A stretch of DNA of 64,000 nucleotides, from contig OZ316898.1 of assembly GCA_973895155.1 (NCBI GenBank), forward strand, positions 12,338,001-12,402,000, read 5' to 3'. Below the pieces are notes generated by a model. That model was given only the letters and a program-made list of their open reading frames with translations. It made no database searches and was not told where the DNA came from. Shown in pieces: positions 33,301-44,288 of this stretch (position 1 is its first letter; the number at the start of each line of letters is the position of its first letter). Source of the DNA: Marsupella aquatica (taxonomy: Eukaryota; Marchantiophyta). The position numbers and the translations under genes are program-made.

Positions 33301-35265
33301 CAGAGAAATGTGGTTATAAAGGCGAAGTCTAATGTACCCTGGATGGTAGGCTGGAAGGGGGGGGGGGGTCTTTATTGTGTTTGGAAACACTAGGGACTTT
33401 TTGTGTTTTAAGCTCTCTATTATTCCCGAGTTTTTCCTTTGTTTTTCACCCCTTCATAGTGTCTCTTGCCATCGGGGTCTTCTCTACATGATTGTGTCCT
33501 GGTACGGTGCTTTTCGTTATTGTTTTTATATATTTCACTACATGAGAATGATGTCATTATGTTTTCATGAGAATGATGTAACCATGTTTCATTAAAGTGA
33601 TTCATTAATAGTAAAATGATGTGGAAGGGCTTGTTGTCATCAGAATGATGTCACTCATGGGACATATTAGAGGCCTGTACCATAATAATCAGTCCAATCT
33701 GTGGGACGAGATTGGACCGCACGTGACCACCCACACCCCAGTCTATCGGGCGCATTGCTCTTATCGTAGCGGTATATTTCGATGCCGCCACGGTGCAGTC
33801 AGTTTGGTGACTATTCTAATATGGACCGTCGATACCGTTAGATCGACGGATCTAACTGTGTCATACTGGTGATCCTTTCTTACGAGCGGCTCCGCGGGCC
33901 GACGGCGATATTAATGGACGATCGCGCCCGTCCGTCGAATCAGATTATCGGACCCATTATTGGACCATCGGACCCGTCGGACGTCTCGTTTGACCAGTTG
34001 GGAGTCGATGATTTGGACCACTGGATTCCAAAAAGACAGGTCAATTTATATATATTTGATTATTGTTTTGTCGACCCCAATAGTGCATACATTGAAGGGA
34101 ACCCATTTTAGGGTGAGCCCCCAAGGACTTGCATGAGGAGGGAGAGAAAATTAAATCATGGTCACTAAGTGGGCAACCAGGGCCTTGGAAATAATCAGAA
34201 CTCACATCCACTACACGCTGAACCCACTACACCCCACACACATACCTTTCAAAACCCATGTGTGGGTGAATTTGTATTTGAACCAGGGAACTTTACTAGA
34301 AATGAAAAATTGAAGCTAATATTCTCCATGTTAGTTAAAATGTTGGGAGTAATTTGCAACCAGGATGGAGTGCAATAAAACTCTCTTTTCATTTCACAGA
34401 GTAAGTATTGTGGCCATGAGTGAAATGTGGCAAGAAAACTAAAAATCACCCTCTAAATCTGTAGGTCTCTCAATTTGGAATAACATTAGATTTCATTAGA
34501 TTCATTAGAAAGATCTTTCTAAACTGCTCATGACAAATCCAAAAAATTCAGATTCCATTCGATATAGAGGAAATATAAAATGTGACAAAGTGACTTGCTT
34601 CAAATACTTCCTGAAGCCCGAAGTGTGGGTAGTGAGAATCTTTCTAAAGCACAAAAGGTGGAAAGCTAATGATGAAGTAATCTTCAGAAATTTACAGTCT
34701 CTCTCATTGATGGAAACAAGAGATAGGAGACTAGTTGGAAACACCTTTCCAAATGATTCAAGGACAAGCCCAAGAGGAACCTATTTCGTTGGACATCAAG
34801 GAAGATATAGAAGGTCTAACTTTGCTGTTCAAAGTGTCTAGGAAACCAGACTATGTCCATGAATGGTGTAAAAGAAGGTCTGTTAGGAAAATGTGACAAG
34901 GAAAATGTGACAGTATAAGGTGTACTAACATTCACAAACTAAAACAAAACAACTGGGTTCATATTTGCATGGAGTGACATAATACACCTTATTTTATCCA
35001 CAGCTTGATGTGGCAAAAGGTGTAATGGTCCATGGGTTGCCTGGTTCCCGGGCTAGGTACATAGGACGTATTAAAAAAAAAAAACTAGTTATTTTTGGAG
35101 CCCAAAGGTCACGCCGCAAAAGAGGGGAAACGAGACCGAAAATGCCGAGAAATCACTGACTGCTATCATAACATCCGAATACTATTTTCACCCAACGTTG
35201 ATTCAATCTAGTGTAGGCCGAGGAACAGTATGGAGACTACAGAATGACGATCCGATTCAGGTGAT
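33301..35265. other. Intergenic, no gene seen
   Basis: It includes a G run near 33357-33368, several frames of 60-100 codons without domains, and a poly(A) run near 35071. Nothing codes for a recognisable product. Confidence 0.45.
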
Positions 35266-35284
35266 GAGATGATTGCGTCTAGTC

Positions 35285-35450
35285 AAGCCGAAATTCAGCA
35301 GCAGTAGCAGCAGCAGACGGAGTCAAGCCGAAATGTTATGTCTCAGCAACTTCTGCAGCAGCACACGAAGTCAAGCGAAGATGTTATGTCGCAGCAGCAG
35401 CACACGGAGTCAAGCCGGAATTTCGATGCAGCAGCAGCAGTACATTCTAT
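35285..35450. repeat. CAG-rich degenerate tandem repeat upstream of F-box gene
   Basis: Three units of roughly 55-60 bp combine GTCAAGC(C)GAA with runs of CAGCAG. The array lies 350 bp before the F-box start and may lie in its promoter or leader. Confidence 0.6.
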
Positions 35451-35800
35451 ACAGCTGCAATGGAGCAATGACTCGGTTCTGGCAGTAGTCTAGAGCGATG
35501 AGAGCGCGTTCAAGGTTTTGGAAACCAGAGTCTCAGCTCGTTGTTGCCCAACTTGGAGGTTGAGGATGATGACAATATAAACATGATTTGGTGGTAGAAT
35601 GATGTTGTTAAGTGAAGGAATTGTAAGGTTGGTGTATGCTTTTCCACGATCCAGGGAGTTAGAGCGGCGAAATTGGAATTGAGAAAGCTCGTTGAGCTTC
35701 AATTGGCAGACTGAGAAGTGGGTCTTGGCAAGTTGCACTCGCTTTGCATTGATTTTGGGTCGTCCGATTGAGAAATTAGCCGGAGTTCACGGCGAACTAA

Positions 35801-37261
35801 ATGCTGCAGGCGAGAGTGGCGGTCCCCATGGGCTCCTCCCCATGGAGCGAGCAAAGTGGTCAGCAATCTGAGCAGAGAGAGCTGAGGACGGTCGCATTGA
35901 CCTTTCCTGCTGACCACTTTGATCGTGATCAGCAGAAGCAGACCATCATCGGAGCCCCCGGGACCAAGGCTTCATGTGAGAATTTGGACGAGCAGCTGTG
36001 GCAAACACTGCCCGAAGATGTACTGCCGAAGATCTTCGCAAGGCTTCCTTTTCGCTCCCTTTTCAAGATCCGCCTTCTTTCCAAAGCATGGGTGGCGTAT
36101 ATGGAGTCCCCTGCTTTTCAATTGGAAGCAACGTCCCAAGTCTTGTCCACTTGGGAATCCTTTTCCCCGCTCTTCTGCGCCAGCTGTGAGCAGGATATGA
36201 GAATGGTCGCTTACTCCAGTACCTCTCGGCGATTGGAGAGGTTGTTCTCGTTGTCCTATCTTTTCGAGGAAGGTCGATCCTCTTCCTTTCGCTGGCAACT
36301 GCGGAGCATCGCTGGAGCTCTACTGTGCCTGAAACAAGTTGGACAGCCAGGGGAACGAGGATTACTGGTGACCAATCCAGTGCTTAAATCGTGGAGAATA
36401 CTCCCGCCACACGGATGGATGACCCCGTTTCTACCGGCCTACGAGATCATTCATCTAATTAATTCGGAAGCGGAGGAGGATGCATCAGCTTACAAGGTCA
36501 TCTCTATTTCTCAAGACAGTGGCATTCGAGACCCACACAAGAAAATTCCTTCACAGGTACTTCCTCAAGATTTACTGTTCCCGCTGGCTCATCTACGTGC
36601 AGAGATCTATGACTCCGCCACAGGAGCTTGGACAGTGGACGAGAGTGGCCCAGTCATGCCTATGGACCTGCACAACGTGAGCAGCGTCTACGTAGATGGA
36701 GTCGTGTACTTTTCGCTGGCGAGCAGCAGATATGAGTCGTTCCACTTGTTGGCTTACAATGTGATGAGCGGACGTTGGACCGCAATTCCTTGTCCTCCTG
36801 AGTCCTCCTCCAGCCTGGTGCAGTTGACGAGGTGCGGCTGCAGTGTGATGCTGGTACTCTCTGCTCCTGCTGCTCCTGATCGCAAATCCAAATTCGGCCC
36901 GTCAACTGATGACTTGAAGGTTTCTGAGGGCAGCATCAAAGTCTACGAGATTGGTCCAGACCTTCAGATCACTCTGGTATCTGGAGGCCCCACTGAAAGC
37001 ATCCAGGGAGTGAAGATAGTGGAAGGTGTCTCCGGAGATGAAGACTCCATTTACTTCCAAGCTTTCGGACGGCCCCTTGTAGTCGTGTTCAATGTGAAAC
37101 AGAAACTGTGGAGAACTATGGCTGTCCGGCTGGATTCCAGCAATGTCACGGATGATGATTCGGGGAAACTTCTGAAAATGTCTTCTCGTTATATTGGGCA
37201 CTGTTTCAATTGGACGAATTCTACCTTCCAGCCTGGTTCGAGTTCCTTCGGGGCCCCTTAG
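35801..37261 (+). CDS. F-box protein
   Basis: Intronless ORF of 486 codons. An F-box lies at about residues 65-103 (LWQTLPEDVLPKIFARLPFRSLFKIRLLSKAW), the segment that binds SKP1 in SCF ubiquitin ligases. The remaining 380 residues have the alternating hydrophobic and WR(I/T) pattern of plant F-box-associated beta-propeller regions (KSWRILPPHGW, SGRWTAIPCP and KLWRTMAVRL at regular spacing), which would recruit a substrate. The target is not predictable. The start at 35801 is the first ATG; an alternative at 35828 would drop nine residues. Many large bryophyte and lycophyte F-box families look like this. Confidence 0.85.
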   Translation: MLQARVAVPMGSSPWSEQSGQQSEQRELRTVALTFPADHFDRDQQKQTIIGAPGTKASCENLDEQLWQTLPEDVLPKIFARLPFRSLFKIRLLSKAWVAYMESPAFQLEATSQVLSTWESFSPLFCASCEQDMRMVAYSSTSRRLERLFSLSYLFEEGRSSSFRWQLRSIAGALLCLKQVGQPGERGLLVTNPVLKSWRILPPHGWMTPFLPAYEIIHLINSEAEEDASAYKVISISQDSGIRDPHKKIPSQVLPQDLLFPLAHLRAEIYDSATGAWTVDESGPVMPMDLHNVSSVYVDGVVYFSLASSRYESFHLLAYNVMSGRWTAIPCPPESSSSLVQLTRCGCSVMLVLSAPAAPDRKSKFGPSTDDLKVSEGSIKVYEIGPDLQITLVSGGPTESIQGVKIVEGVSGDEDSIYFQAFGRPLVVVFNVKQKLWRTMAVRLDSSNVTDDDSGKLLKMSSRYIGHCFNWTNSTFQPGSSSFGAP

Positions 37262-38439
37262 GAAATAGGATCTGAACGAGCTATCGAAACCAATCAACAA
37301 AATTACAAACGACAGATGTTCAATCTTGATCTAGAGGTAATTGCTTCATAATCAAGGCTGATCGAGTTAGAGACTGAGTAGACCGAGAAGGACTCCGTTT
37401 GGAACAGGTTTGCCAATTTATTTGGCTCGACAGTGTCAAGAGTAGATTCCATATTGAAAATGGAAGTAGAAGGTTAGACACCAAGTATATGTACAGATCA
37501 TTGGGCCATTGGTGCAAGTTACTCATAGTTGAAAGGTTTAAGATACCATGAGAATGGTTTCCTAGACGTCGTTTAAGCAGTGTATCAATTGTCTGTAAAG
37601 CTAAATATCCTGGATTCAAATCCCGCCCTACCTAGTGAAATTTGAGTATTTCTCCGAATGGTCAACTTAAACAGGATGTTCGGTGATTCACGAGTACACA
37701 AACGAAGCAGAGGGAGTGATTCCTATGCCGACATTGGCCAATAGCCTTCGCCTTTGCCTTGTCTAAGGAGCTGGGCGACAATGATTCTCTAATTGAAGTC
37801 ATAAAGAACTAATTCGGGCAAAGGGATTACAGTGGCAAGGCCTGTTGCTGCTCGCAGCCCCTGCAATCTGATGACTTGCCACTCATTTAGAAAAGCATAA
37901 TTGATTTCGACATGGCGAGCCAAGTTGGAAAGCAAGACGGGACTTCGCCCGCCGTTCGTCGTCCGACTTGACTCCGGATCTGGAGCTGGTGATAGAAGGT
38001 GCAGGGCCTTTTGGGAACCGCAGCTTATAGCAAATAGATGAAATTAATATACAAACATCAATTGAACGATGTCCAAGTAATTCCGCGTTAAGCATGAGTT
38101 ATAAATGGGGGCCATACTGGTCTTCGACTATTTACATCCTGTTCCGAGGAACAGGCTCCCACACAGACGTAGCCCTTCGAATGGGAAGGCCACGAGTCTT
38201 GTATATGAGATTTCTAACATACTTCATAGGCTCATGCACATTGAGAAGTATTCTGGCTATCCTATACAATTTTTACCTTGCTCAAGGTAGAGCAACTAGT
38301 CTACTCATCCTGGTAGCACTAAATGTAGATCAGAAAGGCATCAGTACAATTCAGGTCAGCTACGGCCTATTCTAAATAATGATCTCAGATCCATGAGACA
38401 ATCCAGGCTTGTGATGGAAGAAAGATTTGTTCTAGATTT
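37262..38439. other. Intergenic between F-box and DUF3445 genes
   Basis: The two genes converge here, so it should hold both 3' UTRs. No domain or RNA gene is visible. A 93-codon frame at 38094-38375 (+) has no recognised features. Confidence 0.45.
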
Positions 38440-41400
38440 TTAAGATGGAACCTTCGCACAGTTTTCAAGGTACTCGAGTGCTACGTTGTAGTAACCGGCC
38501 ATGGTTTTGTACTTAAAGATGGGTTCTGGGAAGGCTTTCAAAGCTTGCGCCATCTTTGCTGCCAATGCTGGCCGCGGTTCAAATACCGAAAGCGGCTTTA
38601 TGTATGTGCGAATTGTGAACAGAATAGCACCCGTCCTGCACCAAACATGACATCCCACCAAGAGCCATACTTATGGTTTGAAGAGTCTAACATAAACATC
38701 AAGAGCCGTTAAAAATAGTTAAGAGAGGCCACACTTGGATCATACTTAAACGACACACATTTATTGCTAATCCAAAAATAAAAGTGGATACTGACTGAAA
38801 TTCAACCCATCAGATACGGTTCGACCTAAATGTTGAGATAAGTAAAAATTTCCACAAAGGCAGAAAAATCTCATACTGAATGAATTGATTTTAAACTGCA
38901 CCAGCTCCAAAGAGACATGAGAGGCATGAATGTTCAATATGAGTTCCGACAATTAATCACCATCTTTGATGTCCAGTGCTTACCTTGGGAGACGCATCAA
39001 AGTTTCTCTTTCGCAACGAGTAAATAACCGTGAGCCAGCTGTAGATACCGTTATTGGATCACCGAAGTTTCTGATCCGACCTTGGAGGGCAGCATAGATT
39101 TCCTCCTGAAGCCGGGTAGATACATCCACATACGAAAAATGGATTGAGTTAAACTCTAGATATTGAATGACAAATTTCCAGGGGTCAAACATGAAGAATG
39201 TGGTAAAGGGGCTACCTCATTCAGTGGCTGGAAGAGAGTTGGATCATCAGCTATGGTCTGCAAAGCGAATATCATCAGTCACTTGTGTAAGCCTAACTAC
39301 TGATGCTTTCAAAGAGAAGCTTTACTTCACAAGGGCAGGGCTACTATTTCCTCCTTTGAGTCGACTCTTTAAATTAGGATGTTTCCAAACAAGGGTCATG
39401 ATCTCATCGCTATGAAATTCAGTCACGAGCTAATTGCTTCGAACCCTTAATGAAAAGATTTTCTTTTGACGTCCTGGTCAAAAAATGGATGAACAAAATC
39501 CTACTGTCCACCATTTTTCTTAATTATTTGAAAGGCGTTAAACGTACACATGCTAGCGTGCAAGTAAGGGAACAGGGAGGGAAAGTAGCCTCGGGAGGAT
39601 TACCCAATTGGCTCGCCATACTGGTTTGCCCACTTTCAGGCGATCCATAAAAGCATTTGCTTTGGATGCAATCTCTTCTTCATAGAGAGGCACTGGCAGG
39701 TGTATATTTCGCATATCCATTCCCAGTTTCTCTATAAGCGACCAGCGTTGGGGAAACAATACAACTCCTGACACAAACCTCAACTCGCCATCGACCTTCA
39801 TCATGAGGCATAAGTCCTCCTGCATCCAGTTGTCATATAAAAACTCAGCAGAACTGAAAATATTACCTCACAAAAATGGGAGATATTGAAATCCACATTA
39901 AAATTGTACTTTGTCGTTCAAGCATTTCTTCTCTGGCCCCGCGCATCTGCTATCATATCTCACCCGATATTTGCTACAAAGTCTTGCTGCCTACAATCTA
40001 CATCAAGCCCGGAAAGTTGCATCATAATTGACATGGGAGACTCGTTAGAGAACTCCATACTGCAAGATCGAGCGCTGAGGTGTATACCTGGACGAGTCGG
40101 GAACTAATATCGAGAGGGTCCTGCGACCTGTCAGAGATATCGAAAACTTCACCAGTGGAAAGGTTGTGAATGACGGTCCCACCCTCGGCAACGGCAAACC
40201 GAGACGGGAATGTCTTGGGAAGAAACTCAACTAGAAGCTCCAGAACTTCCCAATTCGCTTCTACTGCTTGAGGGTATGCCGTGTGGGTTGCAACTGCGAC
40301 CTCTTTCCGTGTTGCTAACAGTTCTCTGCGAAGAGCCATCTCTTCGTCGTAAAATATGTCTATCTCGATCCAGTCCTCAGGACGCATTGGCTCCACTCCC
40401 ATTGTCATTTTGTAAGGAACTTTTAACGGCAGGTACTCAAAAGTTCCTGCAACATCCCACGACCGTCACAAACTGTGGGCACCGCCACGATCGAAAACTA
40501 ACCTGCAATGAATGCTAGAAAAGCTCAAGCTTCCACGCTTGATTCCCATCTATTATAAGCACTACATTCTTTAGTGCCCGTTTCTGCAATGTCAATGGCA
40601 CGCTATCCGACATTTGTCCGAATGGAAACTCATTTCGACCGGAGATCTGATATGTAGTGTCTGCCCAATCCCCCAAAGGTGCCCAGTGACAAGCGGTGGT
40701 GGGAACCTGTCTCTGATAAACTTTTCTAGAATAATGCTTCCAATATGGACCATACAGAACCTGAGTTGTCTCCTGAAGACGAGGATAGTCAAAGTACCAG
40801 GGCCAACGTTACGCGCTTCTGGAGATGAAGAAGGAGCTGGAGCATGAGGTGTCGAGACAGGCAATGGTGACTGGGTTGCTGTACTCGCTGCTTCAGTGGT
40901 AGGAGGTTCCTTTCCGTCCCTCCGAATGGGACTTTGAAATCCGAAGGGACACTTGCTCGCTCTTGCCGCTGCATTCTTCGAGAATTTCCGAGCTGGTACG
41001 ACTAACTGCAAGATGAGTGGGAGATGTAAGCCAGGGCTCCCCTGCCAGCAATTCTACATATTCTTCTCTACCTTGTTGGGAGTAGACTCCTGTTTAAATT
41101 AGAAAATGCAGTCAGTCGGTAGAACCAATCCATCAAAAGTGCTCCACTGTATGTTCTTATTTGCACTTAGAAACCTGATCTATGTTATGCTCTTTCCAGC
41201 CCCAGCCGTTGTTGTGGTCTGAATAACCCTACTTGAACCTCGTTTCTTGCGTTTCACCAGCTAGAGTAACAATGAATTTTCGTAATGTATCTTTCTACAG
41301 ATGCGTTTGATAACAAACTTCTGCTCTCAAGTGATTTAGCTCAGTGAGGCTTGCTGTTTGAGAGTGCGTTTTGCTCTTCTTACCCGGGCCTCTAATTAAT

Positions 41401-42245
41401 TTATGAGTCCAGCTGAGTTTTTCTTTTTCAACACTTGGCTTTACTTAAAACACTCCTGGGAAAATATCTACTGTATAGTTTGTTCGTGAGGTAATTTCCT
41501 TTCCCCATCCAGTCATACTTAGAACCAGAAGACACTTTCCCAATATCGGTGTAGAGTAGAAGTACGTGGGTGGGTACATAGCTAACATGCAGACTACTAC
41601 TTTCACTCAAAATTTAAAGTCATCAAGAAGGTTTCGATGTTATTACCGACTTTTCTCACAAACATTTCGCTCAATACTAGGTAATTTAGTTCTGGAACAT
41701 TGGTTCAGGTCTGACTGTATAGCAGTTGCCACTCGTACCGTGTGGTATGAATTGTGTCCGTGAAAAAGTTCCATTTGTACTCCTAACAATTTCTTTCCTT
41801 CTTTCATTTCTCTACGCACTCTAGGCAGCTGATGGACCTTTGAGCGTCCACTTTCAAGCTATTTGAATCACAATTCAGGTCAATGTACATCGACGAGCAC
41901 AACGCAGTACTCTGGTTTTAATATGCACATTTTGACGAACTCTTGTAAAGTACCAGTCATGCACGGCACAACAAAGCTCACCTTGAGTTTGGTAGAGAAT
42001 CCAGAGGCAGGGGAAGTAGTCGGTCGGAGTTGGACCAACTTGCCGCTGGCCTTCAAACAAGCTGCAGCTGTTCCTTTGGCCGTCGACGATGACTGATCAC
42101 AAAAGGCAACGTAGTGAGTTATTAAAGAAAGGTACCCATTTCGATTCCGAGTTTGACCGACGATTCTCATCCTCCGTGCTGAAATTTCATGTCTGAACAT
42201 TAACAATTTTGCCTCTGATATCATTGCATTTGTTTCAAGAGGCAT
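38440..42245 (-). CDS. DUF3445 protein, HODM-like heme-dependent oxidase
   Basis: Spliced minus-strand model: 42245-41982, 41005-40798, 40446-40088, 39819-39604, 39257-39216, 39105-38984 and 38635-38440. All phases agree, giving about 468 residues. The last five exons are firm and show the family path: PLKVPYKMTMGVEPMRPEDWIEID, then LVQEDLCLM, GVVLFPQRWSLIEKLG, VWRANW, DDPTLFQP, LFTRCERETLMRLPRTGAILFTIRTYIKPL. DUF3445 includes fungal and bacterial heme-dependent oxidative N-demethylase alpha subunits, which remove methyl groups from dimethylamine-type substrates. Activity in this protein is inference. The first exon is Ser/Thr/Lys-rich and might be a targeting peptide, but it rests on splice sites alone. 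An 18-nt mini-exon near 41083-41100 is possible. Confidence 0.8.
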
Positions 42246-43620
42246 TAGAAAACTTCTTTCGGTTCCTTTTTGGAGATAGCCGATTCTGTACGTTTGATAA
42301 CGAGAAGACTACGAAGGGCAAAGGGCTCACTCCAGATGGAACAGCACAATCCCCCAAAATATGATTACAATAATGAGTTATAAACAGTAAATTTTCAACG
42401 ATTAGAATAGAAATGAATACAGTAGTTTACAGGGAGCAAAGGGACCAACGAGGCAGGCCATGCAGTAGCTGCCTTTCCCGCCAGCCGACCAAGAAAACAT
42501 TATCAAGGAAAAATGAATAGATTAGATACGAAGACCAGATATCAACGTAGATGAGGAGCAAACTTTCCATCTTTTTGAATTTTGCTTCATGTCGTGATGA
42601 TTGTTTTGATTGTTTGGATTAGCCTCTCAGCTCGCCTCTCTACGAACTCGAGCAGGAGAAAAGAGCGATTCACCTGGTACGGTGTGTGGATCCCTGCAAT
42701 GGCAGCAGGTGGGTGGTGGAGTGATGCCATCAAGAACACTGCCCTGCAAAAGCGTACCAATTGCGAATGAAACCGGCATCTCGGCAGTCAGATCAACACT
42801 CTTCATACTCTTGAGGCCAACAGTATCACAAATTATACAATTCCCGAGGGAAGTGAGGGGCTCACCCCTAATAAAAACGTTGTCCCCCCGTCCTTCCGCA
42901 GGGAGGAATCGCAGGGGTCAGGGGACGAAACCGGGCGGGATTCTTAATTGTAGTCCGTTGCTAGTAAGACCACGACCCGATTGCCGTAGAGACATGCAAG
43001 TGGACTGCAGGAGATATCATTGCATAAATTTTAGTACGTCGAACTCAAAGATCACTGAATGCTCGAAAGGCCCGTGCACAGCCAGAGTGCTTGTAAAGCT
43101 CAGAATTCTAGGCATAGATTCGACAAATTCGACAAAACCCTCAAACATAGTGTAGTAGCGAACGAAACCGAGGTTGAGTGTGAGTAGATTGAGCTTGAGA
43201 AAATTATGCTTTGACGCTCATTGAAGTGTTAATTAATAGAGCTGTGCGGAGCTTCAACCAGATTCCTCAACCTCCTTTTATGGTTGCAATTGCAAACAAA
43301 TCCCTAGACGAATGAAACGAGGTCCTTCCAAAGAGTGAGTGAGAGAAGCAGAGAGCTCTTCTGTATGTCAATTACGTGCATACCTTGCTTCAACTGGAGC
43401 TTCTGCAATCAATTTGCTGCGCGACTAGAACAGAATCAATTTCAATTGATTCAATTGAAGGTCAATTGTGGAATCTCAATTGAAGGTCAAATGTGGGTGG
43501 GCGATGCAACGACAGAAAGAGGAAATTTCCTGGAATACTTCCGGAAAAGAAATTCAAACGGTAGAAAACCAACCCACGTAAGACCATCTCCACCGGTTAG
43601 TGGGTTGGTATACTGTAAAC
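42246..43620. other. Intergenic; one unexplained open stretch
   Basis: The minus strand from about 42912 to 42627 is open for some 95 codons and has a non-random look (LTSLGNCIICDTVGLKS, then PPPTCCHC), with paired cysteines, but it lacks a clear start. On the plus strand 42610-43155 is open for 181 codons without a domain. I cannot support a gene. Confidence 0.35.
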
Positions 43621-43629
43621 TCTATGTTG

Positions 43630-43960
43630 ACCAAACCCACTTTTTTGGCCTTTTGGTTGTCCTCCTTTTTGATTGTGTCTTTTGGTTGTCCCCCTTTCGA
43701 TCGGGTCTTTTGGCCCCCTTGATTGGGTGTTTTGCCCCTGGTTGCCCCCCTTGATTGGGTGTTTTGCCCCTGAGTGTCCCCCTTAGACTGGGTCTTTTGC
43801 TTGTCCCCCTTGTTGGGTCTTTAGCCCCTGAGTGTCCCCCTTGTTGGGTCTTTAGCCCCTGAGTGTCCCCCTTAGACCGGGTCTTTAGCCCCTGAGTGTC
43901 CCCCTTAGACCGGGTCTTTTGCTTGCCCCCCTTGATTGGGTCTTTTGCTCCTGAGGGACC
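43630..43960. repeat. Pyrimidine-rich minisatellite, about 30-bp unit
   Basis: About ten degenerate units alternate GGGTCTTT(T/A)GCCCCTGAG with TGTCCCCCTT. One strand is almost free of A and the other almost free of T. The minus strand reads as a Lys/Gly/Thr-rich repeat, likely without meaning. Confidence 0.8.
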
Positions 43961-44288
43961 ACGTCTCCCAGTTGGGCGCCCTTTGTTTTTGGCAGTTTGC
44001 AATATGGACTAAGGTTCAACAAAAAAGGGGGTTATTCTAACGCTATTCATTCATGAAGGCTATTTATTTCTGACCTCATTGGGTTTTTTGGTTACTGGAT
44101 ATATGATATGAACTAGTCTATGGTGCATTGATTGAATACAGGATTCATTGGATCTGTATAAGATATGAGCTACTCTATGGTGCATTGATTGAATACATGA
44201 TTCATTTCAGGGTTCTCCAAGATCCAATGATTAGCATCCAAGGGTGCATATGTCAAGAGATACTACAAAATCCAGCAACCATTGGGTT

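Noticed and set aside
43622-44002. 126-codon Lys/Gly/Thr-rich repeat protein
   Set aside because: Translation of a minisatellite; no other coding sign.
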